Part shown: in pieces, positions 1 through 4,605 of the stretch
Position numbering within the stretch: the first letter of the stretch is position 1
Layout: each line of letters begins with the position of its first letter
Origin: UBA2227 sp036677505
GTDB taxonomy: Bacteria > Bacillota_I > Bacilli_A > Erysipelotrichales > Erysipelotrichaceae
Assembly: GCA_036677505.1 (NCBI GenBank)
Contig: JAVBWK010000032.1
Coordinates: 1 to 19,639 of the forward strand
Direction: 5' to 3'
DNA: 19,639 bases
Translations under genes and position numbers: made by a program
Notes under the pieces: model-generated
Told to the model about the DNA's origin: nothing
Seen by the model: the letters and a program-made list of their open reading frames with translations, nothing else
Database searches by the model: none

Positions 1-73
1 CCCGAACAACGGACGGGTGGGCGGGCGGGAGATACTCAAGCTTATCATCCACTTTATAATCATATTTCTTCAT
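1..73 (-). CDS. N-terminal fragment of an unidentified protein running off the left edge
   Basis: Read on the minus strand, an open frame starts at one of three consecutive ATG codons (first bases 79, 76 and 73) and continues to the window edge without a stop. The product would begin MKKYDYKVDDKLEYLPPA. I chose the third ATG because the AGGTG ribosome-binding-like sequence at 80-84 then sits six bases upstream. A TATAAT box lies just ahead of it on the same strand. Only about 24 residues are visible and I do not recognise the family. The gene is divergent from the arsenate reductase gene at 185. Confidence 0.45.
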   Translation of the reverse strand, partial: MKKYDYKVDDKLEYLPPAHPSVVR

Positions 74-90
74 CATCATCACCTGTTCTC

Positions 91-119
91 ATTATAGACG
101 GTTAACGAAAACTTAACAC
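91..119 (-). promoter_or_regulatory. Probable promoter of the minus-strand gene at the left edge
   Basis: On the minus strand there is a perfect TATAAT at 96-91. A poor -35 match, GTGTTA, lies 17 bases upstream at 119-114. The predicted start of transcription, near 84, falls at the ribosome binding site, so the leader would be only about ten bases long. The -10 box is convincing; the -35 is not. Confidence 0.35.
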
Positions 120-142
120 ACCAAAAATGCAAGTTTTGTCGA

Positions 143-169
143 TTGTCGGAGTTTTCATGTTAGTATACT
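143..169 (+). promoter_or_regulatory. Weak promoter candidate for the arsenate reductase gene
   Basis: TTGTCG at 143-148 and TATACT at 164-169 resemble sigma-A boxes, but the 15-base spacer is short. The start of transcription would fall near 176, inside the TTGGAGGA ribosome binding site at 171-178. Either the leader is extremely short or the real promoter lies elsewhere. Confidence 0.25.
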
Positions 170-184
170 TTTGGAGGACAAGAT

Positions 185-595
185 ATGAAATTAAAAGTAG
201 CATTTGTATGTATCCATAATTCTTGCCGCTCACAGATGGGCGAAGGTTGGGCGAAACACCTGGGAAGTGATATTCTTGAGGTGTACTCAGCCGGTACGGA
301 GGATTATCCGGAAGTTAAGCCCCTGGCAAAAGCTGTCATGGAAGAGGCAGGGATCGATATGAGCGGACACCATCCGAAACTGCTCAGTGATATTCCGCCG
401 TCGTTAGATATTTTGATTACCATGGGTTGTGGAGTTGCATGTCCGTTTGTTCCGACGCGCTATCGTGCGGATTGGGGATTGGTCGATCCTTCTGGCGGTC
501 CGATTGAGGATTTCCGAGTTACCCGTGATATCATCAAGGGTAAAGTTGAAGAACTGATCGAAGCAGTGAAGAATGACACGCTTTTTGTGAAGTAG
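185..595 (+). CDS. arsC: Arsenate reductase of the low-molecular-weight tyrosine phosphatase family
   Basis: The 136-residue protein has the low-molecular-weight phosphatase fold signature. The P-loop CX5R runs from Cys9 to Arg15 (CIHNSCR) at the N-terminus, and a DP motif (Asp101-Pro102) supplies the expected general acid. Two further cysteines, Cys82 and Cys86 in GCGVACP, sit where the thiol-relay cysteines of ArsC-type arsenate reductases are found. In the B. subtilis enzyme the pair is Cys82/Cys89, so the spacing here is the shorter one of the MGCGxxCP subgroup. The expected role is cytoplasmic reduction of arsenate to arsenite coupled to thioredoxin or another thiol. A strong TTGGAGGA ribosome binding site precedes the ATG. 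The gene stands alone, with a terminator directly behind it and no arsR or arsenite pump nearby. A protein-tyrosine phosphatase function cannot be excluded, but the extra cysteines favour arsenate reductase. Confidence 0.82.
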   Translation: MKLKVAFVCIHNSCRSQMGEGWAKHLGSDILEVYSAGTEDYPEVKPLAKAVMEEAGIDMSGHHPKLLSDIPPSLDILITMGCGVACPFVPTRYRADWGLVDPSGGPIEDFRVTRDIIKGKVEELIEAVKNDTLFVK

Positions 596-619
596 AAAAA
601 TAGATCATTATTGAGATAG

Positions 620-648
620 AGTTTCTCGAAGTTCGAGGAACTTTTTTT
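620..648 (+). terminator. Rho-independent terminator after arsC
   Basis: A 10-bp stem (620-629 with 633-642, one G-T pair) with a 3-base loop is followed by seven Ts at 642-648. It lies 25 bases after the arsC stop and isolates that gene from the downstream group. Confidence 0.88.
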
Positions 649-690
649 GTTAAGTGAATTGAATACATTGTGTCAGATCACAAGCACCTC

Positions 691-719
691 TTGACAGGGA
701 GGGGAGTGAATGTTAATTT
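691..719 (+). promoter_or_regulatory. Sigma-A-type promoter ahead of the small ORF/lipoprotein pair
   Basis: A perfect TTGACA at 691-696 is separated by 17 bases from TAATTT at 714-719. Transcription would start near 726, leaving a short leader before the ATG at 748. The AGGGAGGGGA inside the spacer looks like a ribosome binding site but would not be transcribed from this promoter. Confidence 0.5.
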
Positions 720-747
720 TAAGACAAATATATGCGGGGGATATCGT

Positions 748-879
748 ATGAATCATGCGACCACACATGGTGAATTGAAGCCTGTTCAACCCATGTTTTT
801 CTGCGTTGAAAAACGGGAATATTCTGGAAATCTTTTAACTATTGCTGAATATTTTAGGTGGATGGGTGGTAAAAGATGA
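748..879 (+). CDS. Possible 43-residue protein coupled to the following lipoprotein
   Basis: An open frame of 43 codons begins at ATG 748 and ends with a TGA that shares an ATGA with the start of the lipoprotein gene at 876. That arrangement is typical of translational coupling. The upstream GGGGG at 736-740 is a mediocre ribosome binding site. The product (from MNHATTHGELKP to YFRWMGGKR) has no signal peptide or membrane segment, and I do not recognise it. In-frame starts further upstream exist (GTG at 670 and 706), but the promoter at 691-719 would leave them untranscribed. It could also be a translated leader whose only role is to set lipoprotein expression. Confidence 0.35.
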   Translation: MNHATTHGELKPVQPMFFCVEKREYSGNLLTIAEYFRWMGGKR

Positions 880-1643
880 AAAAGTTCATAAGATATTTAA
901 TAGTAATGACTCTGATACCATTGATCGCATCCTGTCGCGACTTATACCTTTATCAAGGAAATAATCCGGAATTGTACAGTGTTGCTTTAGAATCCGTAAT
1001 CGGTTCCAGAAGCTATGTGATGAATCAAGTACTCAGAATCGAAGAAGATACTTATGGAAGAGTGTTATTTGCCTTTTTTGGTGATTTTATTTATGGGGAG
1101 AATAGTGATCAATCAGACGCAATAGCAATCGTCATTGCTCAGAAAACAGACAGCAATTTCGCTTACTATTATGATTCGAGTAATTCAATCGCAGCGATAT
1201 CTTTACATAGTCTAGATGAAGAGTTAACGCTGAAACTTATAGAGTCGTATTTTGATGAAGAAGATATTGAAGAGCTAAAAGTCAAAAATGATTGGAACAA
1301 ACCCATGAACAACAAGCTTCTGTTTAGGACGGAAGTGACGCGTAAAAAAACGTGCAATGTTAACGATAGGGACCTTCTACCATATAAAGACCTTTTAGGA
1401 GGGAATCTATACCACGGAATTCAGTGCTATGGTAAAGATCGAAACGGATATATGCTTGTTTCAGTTGAGTCAGAACTTTCAAATCAGTCTTCTAGAACAT
1501 TTGTGATTTACTTGATGATCGTCAATAAAGACCATGAGTTGATATCCCCTGATGCAGTTATGAGAGTCACGGATATTTTCGATATGGAAGCAATCAAACA
1601 ATTCAAGGAAGCGAACGGCTGGTCCTTTGAGAATCAGGACTGA
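876..1643 (+). CDS. Predicted lipoprotein of unknown function
   Basis: The 255-residue protein starts with a lipoprotein signal: MKKFIRY, a hydrophobic stretch (residues 8-17), then a lipobox IASC with Cys20 as the acylated residue. The mature part would sit on the outer face of the membrane. It is rich in acidic and aromatic residues and in mixed alpha/beta-looking segments, with no catalytic motif I can name. The ATG overlaps the previous small frame by four bases and has GGTGG six bases upstream. The gene lies in an AT-rich stretch whose codon usage looks unlike that of the pur genes downstream, which suggests an accessory gene. No terminator is visible behind it. The 142 bases to the next gene contain a TATAAT at 1727-1732 without a good -35. 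Confidence 0.7.
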   Translation: MKKFIRYLIVMTLIPLIASCRDLYLYQGNNPELYSVALESVIGSRSYVMNQVLRIEEDTYGRVLFAFFGDFIYGENSDQSDAIAIVIAQKTDSNFAYYYDSSNSIAAISLHSLDEELTLKLIESYFDEEDIEELKVKNDWNKPMNNKLLFRTEVTRKKTCNVNDRDLLPYKDLLGGNLYHGIQCYGKDRNGYMLVSVESELSNQSSRTFVIYLMIVNKDHELISPDAVMRVTDIFDMEAIKQFKEANGWSFENQD

Positions 1644-1785
1644 TCATAAATGCATTCTTTTGATATTTGTGAAATCAATAGATGAGAAAAGCTTAACATA
1701 AAATAGTATGATCACCGGCTGTATTGTATAATCTATATAACAAGCTAAGATAAATGGTATATTCGATTGTCTCGAAAAGGACGAA

Positions 1786-2133
1786 ATGCAATGGGGGAAA
1801 CAAATGGTTAATTACTTGTGGAATTTAGAATTGTTTAATTACATAGTATTATTGTTTATTATTGTTAGTGGATTTATTGATTGGTATCGGATGGATCGGC
1901 TCATTGATAATGATCTCAAAATACAATACTTGACGGCTGTTTGGAGTAAGATTTCTATTGGATTATTTTTGGCTCTCTATTTTTTTATTTATTTTCGGTT
2001 CAACATCTTTGAGCGTGTAATTGAATTTATGCCTTTCTATGTTTTCGTGTTAATCATTAGCATTTCCGTATACCTTGTCAGTCGATTTATAATGTTTGCC
2101 GTTAAGAGCGTGCTAACAAGAATCTACAAATAA
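1786..2133 (+). CDS. Small three-helix membrane protein of unknown function
   Basis: The 115-residue product is strongly hydrophobic, with three predicted membrane segments at about residues 17-33, 54-71 and 82-106. They are separated by a charged loop (WYRMDRLIDNDLK), and the C-terminus is basic. The ATG at 1786 has AAGGA four bases upstream. A second ATG at 1804 (MVNYLW) has GGGGGA upstream and could be the true start, shortening the protein by six residues. I do not recognise the family. Its neighbours, a lipoprotein and a membrane-anchored protein, suggest an envelope-related cluster, but the three genes are separately spaced rather than coupled. Confidence 0.6.
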   Translation: MQWGKQMVNYLWNLELFNYIVLLFIIVSGFIDWYRMDRLIDNDLKIQYLTAVWSKISIGLFLALYFFIYFRFNIFERVIEFMPFYVFVLIISISVYLVSRFIMFAVKSVLTRIYK

Positions 2134-2149
2134 TTGGTAATCGAAAACT

Positions 2150-2197
2150 GTCTTGTGCATAAGACAAAAATCAGCACTTTTGTCTTACTTATAAGAC
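2150..2197. repeat. Three mutually exclusive hairpin arms built on GTCTT/AAGAC
   Basis: GTCTT occurs at 2150-2154 and 2182-2186, and AAGAC at 2161-2165 and 2193-2197. Each neighbouring pair can form a 5-bp hairpin. Alternatively the middle two arms form a perfect 9-bp stem (2161-2169 with 2178-2186). There is no T run after it. It lies in the 91-base gap ahead of the gene at 2225, so it could act in that gene's leader RNA. Confidence 0.5.
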
Positions 2198-2224
2198 GAT
2201 TGAAAAACTGAGAGGGGATTTGAT

Positions 2225-2662
2225 ATGAAAAGAGAAAATTTACCACGAAGTAACAGAAGAGTTATGTATTTAAGCATTTTGTTATCCATGTTGCTTTTAG
2301 CTTTGATATGGGGAACAATGACATTTGTGAATTTCGAAAATATATTTGCTGGAGATTTGCAGAAAATTGTTGTGACAGACAGCTCTACGGGAAAATCAAT
2401 AACCATAGACAATCCTGAATCAATGAAGAAAGTGAGTTCCGTATTTTTCCCAAAGATCGGTTCAGGATTAACCACGGCTGAGGGGACTTTCATTTCGATT
2501 ACTTTCAGTTATCAACGCAAAGAAATCCAGTACAATCTGTTTGTTAGAAAAATTGACTACACCGACTTCTACAAGTATTCCTCCATCGATAAACCGATGT
2601 CTTATAATTTCAGTAAAAACGACAGTAAAATATTGGAAGAAGTGATTAAATTTGCTCCCTGA
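2225..2662 (+). CDS. Membrane-anchored protein of unknown function
   Basis: The 145-residue protein has a positively charged N-terminus (MKRENLPRSNRR), one membrane segment at about residues 13-35, and an extracytoplasmic domain of roughly 105 residues. That domain has alternating beta-strand-like segments such as KIVVTDSSTGKSITIDN and a Tyr/Lys-rich stretch. No cleavage site or lipobox is apparent, so it is probably an anchored rather than a secreted protein. The start is supported by GAGAGGGGA at 2210-2218, seven bases or so upstream. I cannot name the family. Immediately after the stop begins the complementary-segment region that leads into the pur operon leader. Confidence 0.68.
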   Translation: MKRENLPRSNRRVMYLSILLSMLLLALIWGTMTFVNFENIFAGDLQKIVVTDSSTGKSITIDNPESMKKVSSVFFPKIGSGLTTAEGTFISITFSYQRKEIQYNLFVRKIDYTDFYKYSSIDKPMSYNFSKNDSKILEEVIKFAP

Positions 2663-2742
2663 TTCACACGATCTGATTCATGAGCCGAAATTTGCTATAT
2701 GCGGGTTGCGTATAGAATCGTGTGTGAAAGTTCGCTAAACCC

Positions 2743-2771
2743 TTTAAATTCCTTTAAACTTGTGATAAACT
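2743..2771 (+). promoter_or_regulatory. Candidate promoter for the pur operon leader
   Basis: TTTAAA at 2743-2748 and TAAACT at 2766-2771 are 17 bases apart, with an extended -10 TGA immediately before the second box. Transcription would begin near 2778, exactly at the 5' arm of the TGTTAC/GTAACA stem. A competing candidate is TTGTGC at 2772-2777 with TATGAA at 2795-2800, also 17 bases apart. Neither is a strong match. Some promoter upstream of the riboswitch must exist, and no good box lies between 2876 and the aptamer. Confidence 0.3.
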
Positions 2772-2795
2772 TTGTGCATGTTACGGAGGGAAGCT

Positions 2796-2831
2796 ATGAA
2801 TCGGATGTTCGGCTCAATCACATCGAAGTAA
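2796..2831 (+). CDS. Possible 11-residue leader peptide
   Basis: ATG at 2796 opens a frame encoding MNRMFGSITSK and a TAA stop. GGAGGG at 2785-2790, five bases upstream, is one of the best ribosome binding sites in the window. The stop lies 15 bases before a U-tailed hairpin, the classical layout of a ribosome-dependent attenuator. The frame overlaps an alternative promoter reading (TATGAA at 2795-2800), so both cannot be right. The peptide has no run of a single regulatory amino acid. Confidence 0.25.
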   Translation: MNRMFGSITSK

Positions 2832-2845
2832 CACATCTGGCAATG

Positions 2846-2875
2846 CATAGGTCGTTTACGCACCTATGTTTTTTG
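2846..2875 (+). terminator. Terminator-like hairpin upstream of the guanine aptamer
   Basis: CATAGGT at 2846-2852 pairs with ACCTATG at 2862-2868, and the loop contains a possible two-pair CG/CG extension. Ts run from 2869 to 2874 and T-rich sequence continues to 2879. CTATG at 2794-2798 can compete with 2864-2868 for CATAG at 2846-2850, which would give an antiterminator. It may end the upstream transcript or be an attenuator within the pur leader. Confidence 0.65.
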
Positions 2876-2890
2876 TTTTATCAGACACAC

Positions 2891-2962
2891 CGTTTTGTAT
2901 AACTGTGGAAATATGGTCCGCAAGTCTCTACCTCCTTACCATAAACAAGGAGACTACAAAAC
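2891..2962 (+). promoter_or_regulatory. Guanine-class purine riboswitch aptamer
   Basis: The sequence matches the purine aptamer in every part. P1 is 2892-2899 with 2955-2962 (eight perfect pairs), followed by the conserved TATAA. P2 is TGTGGA/TCCGCA with loop AATATGG. The conserved J2/3 contains TCTACC. P3 is TCCTT/AAGGA with loop ACCATAAAC, then GACTA. The specificity base in J3/1, equivalent to position 74 of the B. subtilis xpt aptamer, is C (2954). A C there predicts guanine/hypoxanthine rather than adenine recognition. It lies 79 bases before the purE ATG and should repress the pur operon when guanine or hypoxanthine is abundant. Confidence 0.95.
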
Positions 2963-3023
2963 AATCATAGGCTTTTTTAGCTATTTTTGTTTTTCGCAGA
3001 GACACGGCCGACGTGTCTTTTTT
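2958..3023 (+). terminator. Expression platform of the riboswitch: alternative hairpin and terminator
   Basis: A terminator-like hairpin has stem AGACACG 3000-3006 with CGTGTCT 3012-3018, a five-base loop and Ts to 3023, placed 17 bases before purE. Between it and the aptamer, 2958-2964 can pair with 2987-2993, and 2967-2973 with 2979-2984. This fold consumes the 3' strand of P1 and so competes with the ligand-bound aptamer. It does not overlap the terminator stem, so the exact switching path is not evident by eye. AGACAC at 2883-2888, just before the aptamer, could pair with GTGTCT at 3013-3018. Confidence 0.75.
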
Positions 3024-3040
3024 CATTGAAAGGAGCAAGT

Positions 3041-3526
3041 ATGAAAAATATCAAAGTATCCGTGGTCATGGGTTCATCCAGTGATTACGCAACCGTCAAA
3101 GAAACGACAGCTCTGCTTGAACACTTTGGGGTCAGCTACGAGAAAAAAGTGGTAAGTGCGCACCGAACACCCTTGGACATGGTCGAATATGCGAAAAACA
3201 CAAAGAGCAAAGGCATCGAAGTGATCATTGCAGCGGCAGGAGGAGCGGCTCATCTGCCGGGCATGATCGCATCGATGACAACGATTCCGGTCATCGGCAT
3301 ACCGATTGAAAGCAAAGCGCTCAAAGGCATGGACTCCTTGTTATCCATTGTCCAAATGCCCGCCGGAATTCCGGTGCTGACCGTAGCAATCGGAGTGGCC
3401 GGAGCCAAAAACGCGGCACTGGCCGCAGTAGCGATGCTCGCGGTACACGATGAAACCCTCGCTTCTGCTCTTCAGTCATATCGCGATGACATGGCCGAAA
3501 CCGTAAGAAAGAGTGAACTCATATGA
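3041..3526 (+). CDS. purE: N5-carboxyaminoimidazole ribonucleotide mutase (PurE)
   Basis: PurE converts N5-CAIR, the product of PurK, into CAIR in the cytoplasm. The 161-residue length is normal for the bacterial class I enzyme. The family motifs are present: GSSSD (residues 11-15), which binds the substrate phosphate, SAHRTP near residue 40, which carries the catalytic His, and the glycine/alanine-rich AAAGGAAHLPGM. I start the protein at ATG 3041 because AAAGGAG lies just upstream and the MKNIKVSVVMGS sequence fits the family N-terminus. The open frame extends further upstream only through the terminator hairpin. It is the first gene of the operon, directly behind the guanine riboswitch, and overlaps purK by ATGA. 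The presence of purK confirms the two-step PurK/PurE route rather than a direct AIR carboxylase. Confidence 0.97.
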   Translation: MKNIKVSVVMGSSSDYATVKETTALLEHFGVSYEKKVVSAHRTPLDMVEYAKNTKSKGIEVIIAAAGGAAHLPGMIASMTTIPVIGIPIESKALKGMDSLLSIVQMPAGIPVLTVAIGVAGAKNAALAAVAMLAVHDETLASALQSYRDDMAETVRKSELI

Positions 3527-4605
3527 GTACCATTGGAATTTTGGGTGGCGGTCAGTTGGGACTGATGATGGCCCAAGCCGCAAAGAACATGGGACATCGG
3601 ATCATCGTCGCGGATCCGGATGATCAGTGCCCATGTGTCAGTATCGCGGATGAGTTTATCTGTGCCAAATACACCGATGAACAAGCCATCGCAACCATGG
3701 CATCGCGCTGCGATGTCATGACCTATGAATTCGAAAATGCGGATGCTCAGCTGGTAGAGAAGTTTGGGGAGAAGTTTCCGCAGGGAAGCGAAGCTTTGAC
3801 CGTCTCTCAACATCGCTATAAAGAAAAGAAATTTGCCAAAAAGCTCGGTTTAAATGTGCCGGAGTTTTTCCGTATCAAAAGCGATGCGGATCTCTATCCG
3901 ATCACCCGCTTTCCGACTCTGATCAAAACCTGCCGGTTTGGATATGACGGAAAAGGCCAGTGGCTGATTCGGGACATCGAAGACCTCAATGAAATCAAAC
4001 TGGAATTTCCTGGGGAATACATCGCCGAAGACTTCATCGACTATGACCGCGAAATCTCGGTGGTCGTTGCCCGGTTTAGAGACGGCACCGTCGCATATCC
4101 GCCCTTTGAAAACGTTCATGAAAAAGGCATACTGCGGAAAACCGTGATCCCCTGCGAAGCAAATTCATCCGTGAAAGACAAAGCCATCAAAGCCGCCATC
4201 ACCATCGCGGATCAGCTCAACTATATCGGCGTTTTGGCTGTTGAGATGTTTGTGCGTGGTGACGATGTGATATTCAACGAGTTTGCGCCTCGCCCGCACA
4301 ACAGTGCGCACCTGACCATCGAATGTGCGGATCTCAGTCAGTTTGACCTGCATATCGCCGCGATCACGTCACAACCCTGCACTTCGCCGACCCTATTGCG
4401 ACCGGGAGTCATGTTCAACATCCTGGGACAGCATGTGGCCGAAGTTTTAAGCAAATACGCCGCCCAGCCGGATGAACATGTCTATATTCACTGGTATGGG
4501 AAAAAAGAAAACCGCTTTAACCGGAAGATGGGACATGTCACACTGGCCACATCGGATGCGGATGAGATGAAAACCTTGGTTGAGCGCTGGAGGATGTCGA
4601 AATGA
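3523..4605 (+). CDS. purK: N5-carboxyaminoimidazole ribonucleotide synthase (PurK)
   Basis: PurK uses ATP and bicarbonate to carboxylate AIR to N5-CAIR, which PurE then rearranges. The 360-residue protein has the ATP-grasp layout: N-terminal nucleotide-binding-like GILGGGQLG (residues 5-13), the YEFEN motif (68-72), the ATP-grasp glycine loop GYDGKGQ (140-146) and the metal/substrate motif NEFAPRPHNS (252-261). The length is usual for the family. The ATG overlaps the purE stop (ATGA), so translation is probably coupled to purE. It also overlaps purL at its 3' end in the same way. Nothing unusual is seen in the catalytic motifs. Confidence 0.97.
   Translation: MSTIGILGGGQLGLMMAQAAKNMGHRIIVADPDDQCPCVSIADEFICAKYTDEQAIATMASRCDVMTYEFENADAQLVEKFGEKFPQGSEALTVSQHRYKEKKFAKKLGLNVPEFFRIKSDADLYPITRFPTLIKTCRFGYDGKGQWLIRDIEDLNEIKLEFPGEYIAEDFIDYDREISVVVARFRDGTVAYPPFENVHEKGILRKTVIPCEANSSVKDKAIKAAITIADQLNYIGVLAVEMFVRGDDVIFNEFAPRPHNSAHLTIECADLSQFDLHIAAITSQPCTSPTLLRPGVMFNILGQHVAEVLSKYAAQPDEHVYIHWYGKKENRFNRKMGHVTLATSDADEMKTLVERWRMSK

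Larger units (their letters stand above)
2663..2875 (+). ncRNA. Candidate structured RNA or attenuator upstream of the guanine riboswitch
   Basis: This gap contains several long complementary segments not explained by any gene. (a) 2663-2672 pairs with 2717-2728 (TTCACACGAT against ATCGTGTGTGAA, two-base bulge). (b) 2682-2689 pairs perfectly with 2808-2815. That helix continues outward through 2674-2678 with 2816-2820 and 2669-2672 with 2822-2825, giving 17 pairs with one 3-base bulge and one mismatch. (c) A perfect local hairpin lies at 2695-2702 with 2708-2715. (d) TGTTAC at 2779-2784 pairs with GTAACA at 2828-2833 around an inner GATGT/ACATC stem. (e) A U-tailed hairpin follows at 2846-2875. 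Helices (a) and (b) cross, as do (b) and (d), implying either a pseudoknot or two alternative folds. I do not recognise a known riboswitch consensus. That it is transcribed as one RNA is inference. Confidence 0.35.

Noticed and set aside
2682..2730. GAGCCG at 2682 resembling the start of group II intron domain V
   Set aside because: The required pairing CGGTTC-type arm and the tetraloop spacing of domain V are absent, and no reverse transcriptase frame is nearby.
2699..2902. 67-codon frame across the pur leader
   Set aside because: It runs through the terminator-like hairpin and into the riboswitch aptamer. Its composition looks non-coding and there is no ribosome binding site.
2987..3040. 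18-residue N-terminal extension of PurE
   Set aside because: It would translate through the terminator hairpin and has no ribosome binding site. ATG 3041 has AAAGGAG and matches the family start.
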